Assembly (NCBI GenBank): GCA_035651995.1
Contig: DASRER010000039.1
Span: 119,684 to 183,683, forward strand
DNA: 64,000 bases
Direction: 5' to 3'
Source: Terriglobales bacterium
Lineage (GTDB): Bacteria; Acidobacteriota; Terriglobia; Terriglobales; Acidobacteriaceae
Shown: piece by piece, positions 8,367 through 15,860 of the stretch
How positions within the stretch are numbered: the stretch's first letter is position 1
Layout of the letters: every line of letters begins with the position of its first letter
Made by a program: the position numbers and the translations under genes
The notes under the pieces: generated by a model
The model's database searches: none
Told to the model about the DNA's origin: nothing
What the model saw: only the letters and a program-made list of their open reading frames with translations

Positions 8367-8960
8367 TCAAGTCCTTTCCCTCGCCTTCGCCCGGAACGCA
8401 TACACCACGGCCAGCAGCGGCGGCGCCAGCAGCACGCCCCAGAACGGAAACAGGAACCCCAGCACAATCGGCGCCAGGATTGACGCCCATATCGGCACCC
8501 GTGCCGTCCGCTTCATCAGGTACGGCTGCAACACCAGCCCATCCACGACCACGATCACGGCAAACACCATCAGCAGGTAGATGAACCGCATCCATCCCGC
8601 ATCCGATGCGTCGGGCGCTGCAACCTCGGTCACCAGCAGGGTGAACGCCGGTCCGATGATCGCCAGCGTCGGTCCGATGTTGGGGACAAACTGGAACAGC
8701 CCGCCCAGCACGGCCCACAGCGGCGCCAGCGGCACGCCGATCATCAGCAGCCCCACCAGCCACATCGCCGCGACGGCGAGAGCGTCCTGGCAGGTCGCGA
8801 CGAACCAGTTCTTCAGCGCGCCGCCCGCCGTCCGCACGTGCGACGAAAAACGCTGCTCGGTCCACGGTTGCGCTGCGGCGCCATTCGGCGCCGGCGCGGC
8901 CGGAACGTTGGGCATCTGCGGCCCAACGGGCCGCGGCAGATTGGAGGCGGGTTCAGGCAC
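8367..8960 (-). CDS. AI-2E family transporter, half-length
   Basis: Only 197 residues, against about 350 for a full AI-2E family permease. The four to five membrane segments present correspond to the C-terminal half: VLGGLFQFVPNIGPTLAIIGPA is the conserved loop-helix signature, followed by VVDGLVLQPYLMKR and LGFLFPFWGVLLAPPLLAVVY. The N-terminus is a proline/alanine-rich stretch replacing the missing helices. The start is a GTG at 8960 with no clear ribosome-binding site. It may be a truncated relic or a functional half-transporter. Substrates of the family are varied and unassigned here. Confidence 0.7.
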   Translation of the reverse strand: MPEPASNLPRPVGPQMPNVPAAPAPNGAAAQPWTEQRFSSHVRTAGGALKNWFVATCQDALAVAAMWLVGLLMIGVPLAPLWAVLGGLFQFVPNIGPTLAIIGPAFTLLVTEVAAPDASDAGWMRFIYLLMVFAVIVVVDGLVLQPYLMKRTARVPIWASILAPIVLGFLFPFWGVLLAPPLLAVVYAFRAKARERT

Positions 8961-9002
8961 AGGCGCGAAACCGTTTGTCCGTTATGACGAATGAATACAA
9001 CA

Positions 9003-9113
9003 TTAGATGCGCGCCGCACCGAACTGCACCGTGACTTTCACGTTGTGCTTGCCGCCGGCCTGCACCTCCACCGGGGTTCGCAGCAACCTCGGGCTCCGAA
9101 TGCGCCAACATGG
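9003..9113 (-). pseudogene. Possible C-terminal remnant of a lost gene
   Basis: A 36-codon open stretch ending in TAA that reads like the tail of a protein (LLRTPVEVQAGGKHNVKVTVQF) with alternating strand residues, but with no start codon before an in-frame TGA at 9114-9116. It has coding-like character yet no promoter or ribosome-binding site, and sits between the half-length AI-2E gene and purQ. It may be what is left of a deleted gene; the family is not recognised, and chance cannot be excluded. Confidence 0.3.
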
Positions 9114-9129
9114 TCAAAGACTTTGGCGC

Positions 9130-9135
9130 TATACT
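9130..9135 (+). promoter_or_regulatory. Probable -10 element of purQ
   Basis: TATACT lies 29 nt before the purQ ATG at 9165, which also has a GGAG ribosome-binding site 6 nt upstream. This is a conventional leader, unlike the much shorter ones of several other genes in the window. The -35 is not obvious. Confidence 0.45.
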
Positions 9136-9164
9136 GAAAACACATTCCTGATGCGGAGCCGGCG

Positions 9165-9860
9165 ATGAAATTTGGCGTGCTCGTCTTCCCCGGATCGAAT
9201 TGCGATCACGACGCTTACCACGTCGTGGGCCAGGTCGCGAAGCAGCCCGTCAGCTTTCTCTGGCACGAGTCGCACGACCTGGAGAATTCCGACGTCATCA
9301 TCGTCCCGGGCGGCTTCGCCTACGGAGACTACCTCCGCACCGGCGCCATCGCCAAGCTCTCGCCCGTCATGGAAGCGGTAAAGCAGTTCGCCGACTCCGG
9401 CGGCCTCGTGCTCGGCATCTGCAACGGCTTTCAAATTCTGTGCGAATCGGGCCTGCTGCCCGGCGCGCTCATGCGCAACGCCGGCCTGAAGTACGTCTGC
9501 AAGTTCGTGAACGTGCGCGTGGAATCCGCCGAGACGCCCTTCACCGCCGCCTGCCGCGAGGGTGAAGTGCTGCGCATCCCCATCGGACACATGGAAGGCA
9601 ATTACTTCTGCGACGAGGAAACGCACACGCGGCTCACCCGCGAACGCCGCATCATCTTCCGTTATTCGACGCCCGAGGGTCAGATCAACGCAGCCGCCAA
9701 TCCCAACGGCTCGCTCGACAACATCGCCGGCATCTGCTCGGAAGGACGTAACGTCGTCGGCATGATGCCCCACCCCGAGCGCGCCAGCGAACCGCAGCTC
9801 GGGTCGACGGCAGGTTTCAAGATCTTCGAGTCCGTTGTCGGCTCACTGGCCAAAGCCTGA
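9165..9860 (+). CDS. purQ: Phosphoribosylformylglycinamidine synthase, glutamine amidotransferase subunit
   Basis: The 231-residue class-I glutaminase subunit of FGAM synthase (de novo purine step 4), delivering ammonia to PurL with the help of PurS. It begins [17 protein letters not shown]; the nucleophile Cys86 is in GICNGFQ, and His203/Glu205 in MMPHPERA complete the triad. [16 protein letters not shown] is the usual oxyanion-side motif. Full length. Neither purS nor purL is adjacent, so it is uncoupled from its partners in this genome segment. Confidence 0.96.
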   Translation: MKFGVLVFPGSNCDHDAYHVVGQVAKQPVSFLWHESHDLENSDVIIVPGGFAYGDYLRTGAIAKLSPVMEAVKQFADSGGLVLGICNGFQILCESGLLPGALMRNAGLKYVCKFVNVRVESAETPFTAACREGEVLRIPIGHMEGNYFCDEETHTRLTRERRIIFRYSTPEGQINAAANPNGSLDNIAGICSEGRNVVGMMPHPERASEPQLGSTAGFKIFESVVGSLAKA

Positions 9861-10348
9861 AAACCCAGGTTCCCGTTTCCCGTTGTGCGTCCCGATCGCT
9901 GCCGGCGAGCACTCTTGCATGGCAGTTGCGGGGTCCTCGGCCACCGGCAATCACCACGCCCGGTGTGACGCAGAGCGCCCTCGCGTGCGGTATACCACGA
10001 GCTTCAGCCGGAACATTCAGTGTTGTCATCCTGAGCGGAGCGCGAAGCGCGCAGTCGAAGGATCCCTACCCGCACCACCGCTCATCGGGCAGCAGGTGGC
10101 GCGGACGCCCTCGTCCGCGCCTGCCCCGAACAGACACATCGCGCGAGCAAACATTCCACCAACCACCGCCCGTGTGCACGCGCGCGACCTCGCCCGCGCC
10201 GACAGCCGAAGCGCTAGCCGACCGCTCCAGCAGTGCTATCATCCCCGCCCAACACGCCGAACATTTCCGGGTCTGAAGCTTGCGCTAGTTCTCGTCTACA
10301 TCACCGGCCTAAGGCCGGTGCTCCTACCGAAAACCTACCAGCCCTGTC
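9861..10348. repeat. Gene-free interval with palindromic repeats
   Basis: No gene is supported between purQ and the convergent inositol-phosphate synthase gene. The interval holds a copy of the gtcatcctgagcg...gtcgaaggatccct element (10025-10068), a ggcgcggacgccctcgtccgcgc-type palindrome near 10093-10118, and a near-perfect 19-nt palindrome (caccggcct, central a, aggccggtg, 10302-10320) 29 nt past the end of the minus-strand gene. The last may terminate both genes. Apparent open frames across the interval come from GC-rich repeats. Confidence 0.7.
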
Positions 10349-11755
10349 CTAGTCGTAATACTCCAGCCCCAAGTGCGTGATCAGCTCTTCCCCGCGCAGG
10401 TGCCGCAGCGTGTTCTTCAGCTTCATCAACTGAATGAACAAATCATGTTCGGGATACAGCCCCGGCGCGGTCATCGGTGACTTGAAGTAGAAGCTCAGCC
10501 ACTCCTGGATTCCCATGCGCCGCAGACCGCAGCGCTGCGCCAGGTCGAGGAACAGCACCAGGTCGAGCACGATGGGCGCCGCCAGGATCGAGTCGCGGCA
10601 CAGGAAGTCCACCTTGATCTGCATCGGGTACCCGAGCCACCCGAAAATGTCGATGTTGTCCCAACCCTCTTTGTTATCACCGCGTGGCGGGTAATAGTTA
10701 ATGCGGACCTTGTGAAACATGTTGCCGTACAGCTCGGGATAAACCTGCGGCTGCAGAATGTGCTCCAGCGCGCCCAGCTTTGACTCTTCCTTCGTCTTGA
10801 AGCTTCCCGGATCGTCCAGCACTTCGCCGTCGCGATTCCCCAGAATGTTGGTCGAGTACCAGCCCGAGAGCCCCAGCATGCGCGCCTTGAACGCCGGCGC
10901 CAGCACCGTCTTGATCAGCGTCTGCCCGGTCTTGAAGTCCTTGCCGCAGATCGGAATATCGTTCTTGCGCGCCAGGTCAATCAGCGCCGGGATGTCGGTG
11001 GTCAGGTTGGGCGCGCCGTTGGCGAACGGCACGTTCTCCTTCAGCGCCGCATAGGCGTAGATCATCGAGGGCGAAATGTCCTGGTGGCTCTTGTCCAGGC
11101 CCTGCTCGAAGTTCCGGATCGAGGAGTGCACCTCGCCCGGCTGCAGAAAAACCTCGGTCGAGCCGCACCAGATCATCACCAGCCGCGCCGCGCCCGAATT
11201 CTTGCGAAACTCGCGGATGTCCTGGCGCACCTGCTCAGCCAGGTCGCGCTTGGTGCGCCCGCGCTTCACGTTCGGCCCGTCGAGCTTCTTCACGTAGTCC
11301 TGGCTGAAAACGGCGGTGCGCGGCTTGATGGACGACAGCAGCGGTTTCACCTTCTCCAGCATCGAGCGCTCCAGCACGCCCGCATTCAGCGCCGACTGGT
11401 ACATATCGTCGCGATAGATGTCCCACCCGGTGAACACCATATCTTCCAGCCGCGCCAGGGGGACGAAGTCCTTGATCTTCGGAGAGCGGCCCTCGGTGCG
11501 CTTGCCGAGGCGAATGGTTCCCATCTGGGTCAGCGATCCGATGGGCGCCGCAAATCCCCGGCGTATCGCCTCCACGCCGGCGACGAACGTGGTCGCTACT
11601 GCCCCCATGCCGGGCATCATCACGCCCAGCCGGCCCGCCGCGGGCGCTATGCTCTCGGCCGCGCGCCCCGGCGCCGCCTTCAACACCGCGGCCGCCCGGC
11701 GACGCACCGCCTTGCGTGGCCGCGACTTCCTCTTGACCTTCGCCATTCCCGGCAC
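10349..11755 (-). CDS. Inositol-3-phosphate synthase (myo-inositol-1-phosphate synthase)
   Basis: A 468-residue NAD-dependent isomerase that turns glucose 6-phosphate into inositol 3-phosphate. The Rossmann start is LGVMMPGMGAVATTFVAGVEA (from about residue 43), then GWDIYRDDMYQSA, the active-site block CGKDFKTGQT with its catalytic lysine, and GLSGWYSTNILGNRDG, which corresponds to the Asn-rich NAD/substrate loop of the family. The roughly 40 N-terminal residues are lysine/arginine-rich and extra to the family core, so the true start may be internal. An inositol-monophosphatase gene at 42622 could finish the pathway to free inositol. Confidence 0.92.
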   Translation of the reverse strand: MPGMAKVKRKSRPRKAVRRRAAAVLKAAPGRAAESIAPAAGRLGVMMPGMGAVATTFVAGVEAIRRGFAAPIGSLTQMGTIRLGKRTEGRSPKIKDFVPLARLEDMVFTGWDIYRDDMYQSALNAGVLERSMLEKVKPLLSSIKPRTAVFSQDYVKKLDGPNVKRGRTKRDLAEQVRQDIREFRKNSGAARLVMIWCGSTEVFLQPGEVHSSIRNFEQGLDKSHQDISPSMIYAYAALKENVPFANGAPNLTTDIPALIDLARKNDIPICGKDFKTGQTLIKTVLAPAFKARMLGLSGWYSTNILGNRDGEVLDDPGSFKTKEESKLGALEHILQPQVYPELYGNMFHKVRINYYPPRGDNKEGWDNIDIFGWLGYPMQIKVDFLCRDSILAAPIVLDLVLFLDLAQRCGLRRMGIQEWLSFYFKSPMTAPGLYPEHDLFIQLMKLKNTLRHLRGEELITHLGLEYYD

Positions 11756-11933
11756 TTCCCTTCTTGCTCACCGAGCGAATTGCAAACCGGCTATCTTCTC
11801 AGAAAAAACATGGGTGTTCAAACGCCTCGCACGACCACAGATGTGGGTGCCCCACCCTTTTCCCGGGTCGCCCTTTGCCCCGGAAAGGGTGGGCCACGAT
11901 GCCGTCCACGCCATGCAGCCCTGCACGAGCCGC

Positions 11934-11939
11934 TAGAAT
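11934..11939 (+). promoter_or_regulatory. -10 hexamer adjacent to the start codon (probable leaderless promoter)
   Basis: TAGAAT is followed by only 6 nt before the ATG at 11946; a transcript would start at or next to the A of the start codon. No ribosome-binding site is present. The same arrangement is seen at five other starts in the window. Confidence 0.55.
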
Positions 11940-11945
11940 GTCCCT

Positions 11946-12536
11946 ATGAAGCGTCGTTTCACCCTGATCGCCATCCTCGTCATCGGCGCCATTGCGACGG
12001 CCCAAACCGCCAGGACCCAGCGCCGCACGCCCGCGGCCAGGCGGTCCGCACCGCCGCCCACGCAGGTTCGCGAAACTCCCGAGCAGGACAAACTCGCCAT
12101 CAAGTACCTGCACGACGCCGACATCAAGGCCTCGCTCGCCTACGACGTGGACGCCCTCTCCGCCCTCTGGACCGATGACATCGTTGCCATCCCGCCCAAC
12201 CATGCGCCGATCACCGGCCGTGTTGCCAACCTGGAGTTCCTCCGCGCCGGCGAGAAAGAGATGGACCGGATGGAAGTCCTCGGTTACAGCGAGGACTGGC
12301 AGGAAGTCAACGTGCTCGGCGATACCGCCGTCGAGTGGGGCACCATCTCCGGTCGCCTTCGCCCCATCGAAGCCGGCGCTAAGGAGATCGAGTACAAGTA
12401 CAACGTGATGCGCGTCCTCAAGAAGCAGCCGGACGGCGCCTGGCTCGTCGCGCGCAGCATCTGGAACGATGCGAATCTACCCGCGACGCCGCCCACCCCG
12501 CCTGCCGCGCCCGCTCCCGAAAAGATGCCACGGTAA
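11946..12536 (+). CDS. Secreted NTF2-like/DUF4440 protein
   Basis: A 196-residue protein with an N-terminal signal peptide (MKRRFTLIAILVIGAIATAQT), an arginine/proline linker, and one cone-shaped NTF2-like domain: a helix with YLHDADIKASLAYDVDALSALWTDD, then VAIPPNHAPITGR, LGYSEDWQEVNVLGDTAVEWGTI and a final strand carrying WLVARSIWNDA. DUF4440 proteins are small-ligand binding or ketosteroid-isomerase-like; no catalytic set can be assigned. A proline/alanine tail ends the protein. Convergent with dedA. Confidence 0.8.
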   Translation: MKRRFTLIAILVIGAIATAQTARTQRRTPAARRSAPPPTQVRETPEQDKLAIKYLHDADIKASLAYDVDALSALWTDDIVAIPPNHAPITGRVANLEFLRAGEKEMDRMEVLGYSEDWQEVNVLGDTAVEWGTISGRLRPIEAGAKEIEYKYNVMRVLKKQPDGAWLVARSIWNDANLPATPPTPPAAPAPEKMPR

Positions 12537-12543
12537 GGGAGAA

Positions 12544-12617
12544 GTCCGTCAGTCTGCCAGTCGATCAGCGCCAACCATTCATCGCTGACAGGCTGACGGC
12601 CTGAAAGACTGACGGAC
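12544..12617. repeat. Hairpin of tandem GTCAGTCT-like units
   Basis: A 12-bp perfect inverted repeat (gtccgtcagtct at 12544-12555, its complement at 12606-12617) flanks inner degenerate copies of the same unit (cagtcgatcagcg; cgctgacaggctgacgg). It lies between the convergent stop codons at 12536 and 12622 and is a likely bidirectional terminator without a T-tract. Confidence 0.75.
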
Positions 12618-12621
12618 CCGC

Positions 12622-13260
12622 CTACGCCTCCACGGCCCGTATCCGGTGCTTCCACCGCGTCCACACGAACCACACGACGCCGAAAATGATCAGCGCCGCG
12701 ATTACCGCGTCAAAGCGATGGAACCACATCTTCAGCCGCGGATCCGAGTCCCAGCGCTCGCCCAGCTTCAGCCCCACCCACGCCAGCCCGAGACACCAGG
12801 GCCACGACCCCAGAAACGTGTACACATGGAACCTCCCCTGCGGCATGCGCGCAATCCCCGCCGGCAGCGCGATGAACGTGCGGATCACCGGCAGCAGCCG
12901 CGAAAAAAACACGGTCGCCGATCCCCAGCGCTGAAAAAAGCGGTCGGCCATATCGAGCTCGGTCTTGCTCAGCCAGATGTACCGCCCATACTTTTCCACC
13001 AGCGGACGCCCGCCGTGATACCCCACCCAATACGCCACCCACGAGCCCAGGTTGCACCCCAGGGCGCCCGCCGTCGCCACCCACCACAGGTTGAAGCGCC
13101 CCGTGTACACCAGGTATCCGGAGAACGGCATGATGATCTCGCTGGGCAGCGGTATGCACGCCGACTCAATCGCCATCAGCAGGACAACGCCGAAGTATCC
13201 AATCGAGGAAATGACGGCGATGATGTAAACGGCGAGGAAAGCGATGATTTTCCCGATCAC
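12622..13260 (-). CDS. DedA family membrane protein
   Basis: A 212-residue inner-membrane protein of the DedA/SNARE-associated (VTT) family. Family features include ESACIPLPSEIIMPFSGYLVYTG with the conserved acidic and proline residues of the first re-entrant loop, GCNLGSWVAYWVGYHGGRPLVEKYGRY, and FFSRLLPVIRTFIALPAGIARMP, containing the essential arginine motif. DedA proteins are thought to be flippases for undecaprenyl-phosphate or phosphatidylethanolamine. Full length, single gene. Confidence 0.93.
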   Translation of the reverse strand: MIGKIIAFLAVYIIAVISSIGYFGVVLLMAIESACIPLPSEIIMPFSGYLVYTGRFNLWWVATAGALGCNLGSWVAYWVGYHGGRPLVEKYGRYIWLSKTELDMADRFFQRWGSATVFFSRLLPVIRTFIALPAGIARMPQGRFHVYTFLGSWPWCLGLAWVGLKLGERWDSDPRLKMWFHRFDAVIAALIIFGVVWFVWTRWKHRIRAVEA

Positions 13261-13336
13261 GCAGCCAGTGTAACTGAGAGTCTCGACAGGCTGACCAAGC
13301 CCGCGCCCCGAAAAACACCCCTCGGGCGCGATATCG

Positions 13337-13400
13337 GTGGAAGCGCGGGGCTTTAGCCGCGCGAACCAGAAAAGAAAAACCGGGGCTTCAGCCCCCGGTC
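13337..13400. repeat. Copy of the ggaagcgcggggctttagcc element plus hairpin
   Basis: Related to the middle hairpin at 530-555: both read tggaagcgcgggg, then a short loop, then a C-rich complement and gcgaac(c)ag. A second palindrome (ccggggcttcagcccccgg, 13380-13398) follows. The 166-bp interval upstream of dedA holds nothing else recognisable. Confidence 0.65.
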
Positions 13401-13426
13401 CTCAAGTCGGCACTCGCCGCCCGGTC

Positions 13427-13654
13427 CTAGAAGTCCTGCGAATCCTGCGTGAACGTATACCCCGGCAGTGTAGCGCCGTCCGTGGTCTTGCTCACCTTGA
13501 CGCGCACAGTGTCGGTTGTGGCCGCATTCGCCGTGGCCACGCGCAACACCGCGTACTGGTTGAAGACCTCGTTGTAGAGCTTGGTCACCAGGAAATTCTG
13601 ACCGCTCGAATCCTGCCGCCAAACCTGGCCGAGTTGGATGGATTTCACCGACAT
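13427..13654 (-). CDS. Small hypothetical protein, 75 aa
   Basis: A 75-residue soluble protein with a compact strand-rich pattern: SIQLGQVWRQDSSGQNFLVTKLY, then VFNQYAVLRVA and VRVKVSKTTDGATLPGYTF. The GQVWR...FLVTKLYNE...AVLR layout resembles small beta-barrel proteins, but no family is recognised. Codon usage is ordinary. It is 11 nt downstream of the small membrane-protein gene on the same strand, so it may be the last gene of a hemQ transcript. Confidence 0.65.
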   Translation of the reverse strand: MSVKSIQLGQVWRQDSSGQNFLVTKLYNEVFNQYAVLRVATANAATTDTVRVKVSKTTDGATLPGYTFTQDSQDF

Positions 13655-13665
13655 CGCTAGGAAGG

Positions 13666-13965
13666 TTAACGGCCTTGCCCGTTTGCGTCAACGCCTGTTG
13701 CGTCCACGGCTGCCGCCGCCCGTTCCCGCCGCTTCTGCCTCCGCGCGATGGCGCGGTGCACCACCGCCAGCGTCAGCCCAACCGCCGCCGTCACCAGCGC
13801 GAAAGGAAACAGCGTGACGAACGCCAGCACCAGGCCGATCGGGTTCGCCGTCGGGTCGCGATGCAGCAGGAACCACCACTGGAACGGGATCACAACGACG
13901 ACCAGCAGCAGCGCGATCATCCCCACCGAGAGCAGCAGGTACGCCACCCACTTCAGCAGCCGCAT
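13666..13965 (-). CDS. Small two-helix membrane protein, 99 aa
   Basis: Two clear membrane helices (VAYLLLSVGMIALLLVVVVI and IGLVLAFVTLFPFALVTAAV) with a tryptophan-rich loop between them and a basic C-terminal tail (RRQKRRER). The start ATG overlaps the hemQ stop codon by one base (TGATG), so translation is probably coupled to hemQ. No family recognised. Possibly a membrane partner of the heme enzyme, but only gene order suggests this. Confidence 0.7.
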   Translation of the reverse strand: MRLLKWVAYLLLSVGMIALLLVVVVIPFQWWFLLHRDPTANPIGLVLAFVTLFPFALVTAAVGLTLAVVHRAIARRQKRRERAAAAVDATGVDANGQGR

Positions 13966-14840
13966 CACCTCGCCGCCTCGGACGGCGGCAGCTTGCCCTC
14001 GAGCAGCCCAGCCAGCGCGTCCGCCTTCACCCGCACGCCCACGTAGAAGTGCCCGAACAGCGCGTACTCGGCGCTCACCTGGTCGAAGCGCATTTCGTAG
14101 ATCAGCTTTTTGAAGTCCACCGGCTCGTCGGCGAACAGGTCCACGCCCCACTCCCAGTCGTCGAAGCCGATCGAGCCTGAGATGATCTGCTGCACCTTGC
14201 CAGCCCACCGGCGTCCGACTCTGCCGTGCTCCTCCATCTGGCGCTGGCGCTCGTGGATGTCGAGCGTGTACCAGTTCTTCTGCTCGCCGCGCCGCCGGTC
14301 CATCGGATAGAAGCAGATGTAGCGCGCGCCGGGAATCTTGGGAAACAGCCGCGGCGCCATTGCTTCCCGCTGCCGCGCCAGCGTTTCCTCCACCGCCGCG
14401 TTCCACTCCGGCGAATGCGGCGCCACGCCCTTCTGCGCCAGCTCGGTGAAGAGCTTCACCGATGAGTCGTAGAGCCCCAACTCGATCACCGACAGGTACG
14501 ACGACACCGGCTCGAGGAACTCGTTCAGTCCAACCGCCGCCAGCCGCAGCTCGAGCTGCTTGAGTTCGGCGAACGTTGGCCGAAAGTGCACCAGCAGCAG
14601 GTCGCCCTTGTGTCCCAGCAGGCTGTAAAGCGCCGTTGTGCCCTCGGCCTCCATCGGCGCCAGCGCCGCGGTCACCGCATTGAGAATGCGGGGCCGGTAC
14701 TTGGCATTGAGTTGCCGCCACGCACTCCAACGGAAGCGGAACATCTGGTGCAGGACGCCGGAGCCCTCAAGCGTGAGCGGGACCTGCGCGAGATCAGTCT
14801 TGGCGGCGGACCTGGCCGGCAGCGGCGAATTCACGTTCAC
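13965..14840 (-). CDS. hemQ: Coproheme decarboxylase, chlorite-dismutase family
   Basis: A 291-residue chlorite-dismutase-fold protein. HemQ oxidatively decarboxylates coproheme III to protoheme in the coproporphyrin-dependent pathway. Recognisable blocks: MFRFRWSAWRQL, the YSLLGHKGDLLLVHFRPT strand, YICFYPMDRRRGEQKNWY, where the YPM(D/N) tyrosine is the catalytic radical site, and the GSIGFDDWEWGVDLFADEPVDFKKLIYEMRFD region with the cofactor histidine loop replaced by acidic residues as in other HemQ-like forms. It lacks the distal Arg context of true chlorite dismutases. Overlaps the next gene; hemACD is 3 kb away on the same strand. Confidence 0.88.
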   Translation of the reverse strand: MNVNSPLPARSAAKTDLAQVPLTLEGSGVLHQMFRFRWSAWRQLNAKYRPRILNAVTAALAPMEAEGTTALYSLLGHKGDLLLVHFRPTFAELKQLELRLAAVGLNEFLEPVSSYLSVIELGLYDSSVKLFTELAQKGVAPHSPEWNAAVEETLARQREAMAPRLFPKIPGARYICFYPMDRRRGEQKNWYTLDIHERQRQMEEHGRVGRRWAGKVQQIISGSIGFDDWEWGVDLFADEPVDFKKLIYEMRFDQVSAEYALFGHFYVGVRVKADALAGLLEGKLPPSEAAR

Positions 14841-14865
14841 AGTTTACAGTTAACAGTTCGCAGTT
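14839..14865. repeat. Tandem ACAGTT hexamers between hemQ and nth
   Basis: Four degenerate copies of an acagtt unit (cagtttacagttaacagttcgcagttt) lie in the divergent promoter region of hemQ and nth. Direct repeats only; possibly a binding array or a slippage product. Confidence 0.55.
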
Positions 14866-14954
14866 TCACGAGGTGCACGCATGCCGTCGTCTCCTTCGTG
14901 CTACCTTGGTGTCCTTTGTGGTTGGCTTTTGATTTTCCAGGAGGGCAAGCACCC

Positions 14955-15785
14955 ATGCCGCGCGGAACCGGCCCGCGACAACCCCGCTGGGCCAAGCAGG
15001 GATACAGGATCACCCGCCCGCCCGCGCGCGCGAAAGTGCAGCCAAGGCCCGCACCCAGGCCCGCTGCACGCGCCGCCAAAGGCCCCGCCAAGTCCACAAA
15101 CGCCAGGTACAACCCCACCGGCCGTGCCCGCGTGGCCGAGATCATCCGCCGCCTCGACGCCACCTACCCCGGCGTCACCTGCGCGCTGCAACATCGCAAC
15201 TCCTGGGAGCTGCTGGTCGCCACCATCCTTTCGGCGCAGTGCACCGACGAGCGCGTCAACAAGACCACGCCCGAGCTGTTCGCGAAATATCCGACCGTCC
15301 AGGACTTCGCCCGCCTCCAGCCCGAGCAGCTCGAGCCCGATATCCGCTCCACCGGCTTCTTCCGCAACAAATCGAAATCGCTGGTCGGCGCGGCGAAAAA
15401 ACTCGTTGCCGAATTCAACGGCGAAGTCCCGCAAACCATGGAAGAGCTGCTCACTCTGCCCGGCGTCGCCCGCAAGACCGCCAACGTCCTGCTCGGCACC
15501 TGGTTCAGGAAGAACATCGGCGTGGTCGTCGACACGCATGTGACCCGCATCTCGCGCCGCCTCGAACTGACCAAGAACGACGACCCCGGCAAAATCGAGC
15601 AGGACCTGATGCGCGTCATCCCGCAGGAGCGCTGGACCGACTTCTCCCACCAGGTCATTCATCACGGGCGCAAATTCTGCATCGCGCGCAAACCCAAATG
15701 CGCCGAGTGCCCGCTGGAAGACCTCTGCCACGCCGCCGATAAGACCTGGAGCACGGTCGAGATCCACAAATCGGCCAGGCCTTGA
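14955..15785 (+). CDS. nth: Endonuclease III
   Basis: A base-excision-repair DNA glycosylase/AP-lyase for oxidised pyrimidines, 276 residues including an unusual basic, alanine/proline-rich N-terminal extension of about 55 residues before the core (ARVAEIIRRLDATYPG). The helix-hairpin-helix is LTLPGVARKTANVLLGT with the catalytic lysine in RKTANV, the catalytic aspartate is in VVVDTHVTRIS, and the C-terminal 4Fe-4S cluster ligands are C-x6-C-x2-C-x5-C in FCIARKPKCAECPLEDLC. Start at 14955 gives the extension; a later internal start cannot be excluded. Confidence 0.95.
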   Translation: MPRGTGPRQPRWAKQGYRITRPPARAKVQPRPAPRPAARAAKGPAKSTNARYNPTGRARVAEIIRRLDATYPGVTCALQHRNSWELLVATILSAQCTDERVNKTTPELFAKYPTVQDFARLQPEQLEPDIRSTGFFRNKSKSLVGAAKKLVAEFNGEVPQTMEELLTLPGVARKTANVLLGTWFRKNIGVVVDTHVTRISRRLELTKNDDPGKIEQDLMRVIPQERWTDFSHQVIHHGRKFCIARKPKCAECPLEDLCHAADKTWSTVEIHKSARP

Positions 15786-15842
15786 CCGGCCACGGCCTGT
15801 GTTGGACGCGGGCGGCCTCGCCCGCGTCCCGTGCCGACCGGC

Positions 15843-15848
15843 TAGAAT
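15843..15848 (+). promoter_or_regulatory. -10 hexamer close to the S9 peptidase start
   Basis: TAGAAT lies 12 nt before the ATG at 15861, leaving a leader of only a few bases. A copy of the gacgcgggcggcctcgcccgcgtc palindrome sits just upstream (15804-15829), where a -35 element would be, and no clear -35 is visible. Confidence 0.45.
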
Positions 15849-15860
15849 GAACCTTCACGC

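Noticed and set aside
9835..10380. 181-codon plus-strand frame after purQ
   Set aside because: Overlaps the purQ end, then spans repeat elements and the 3' end of the convergent gene; composition is that of translated repeats.
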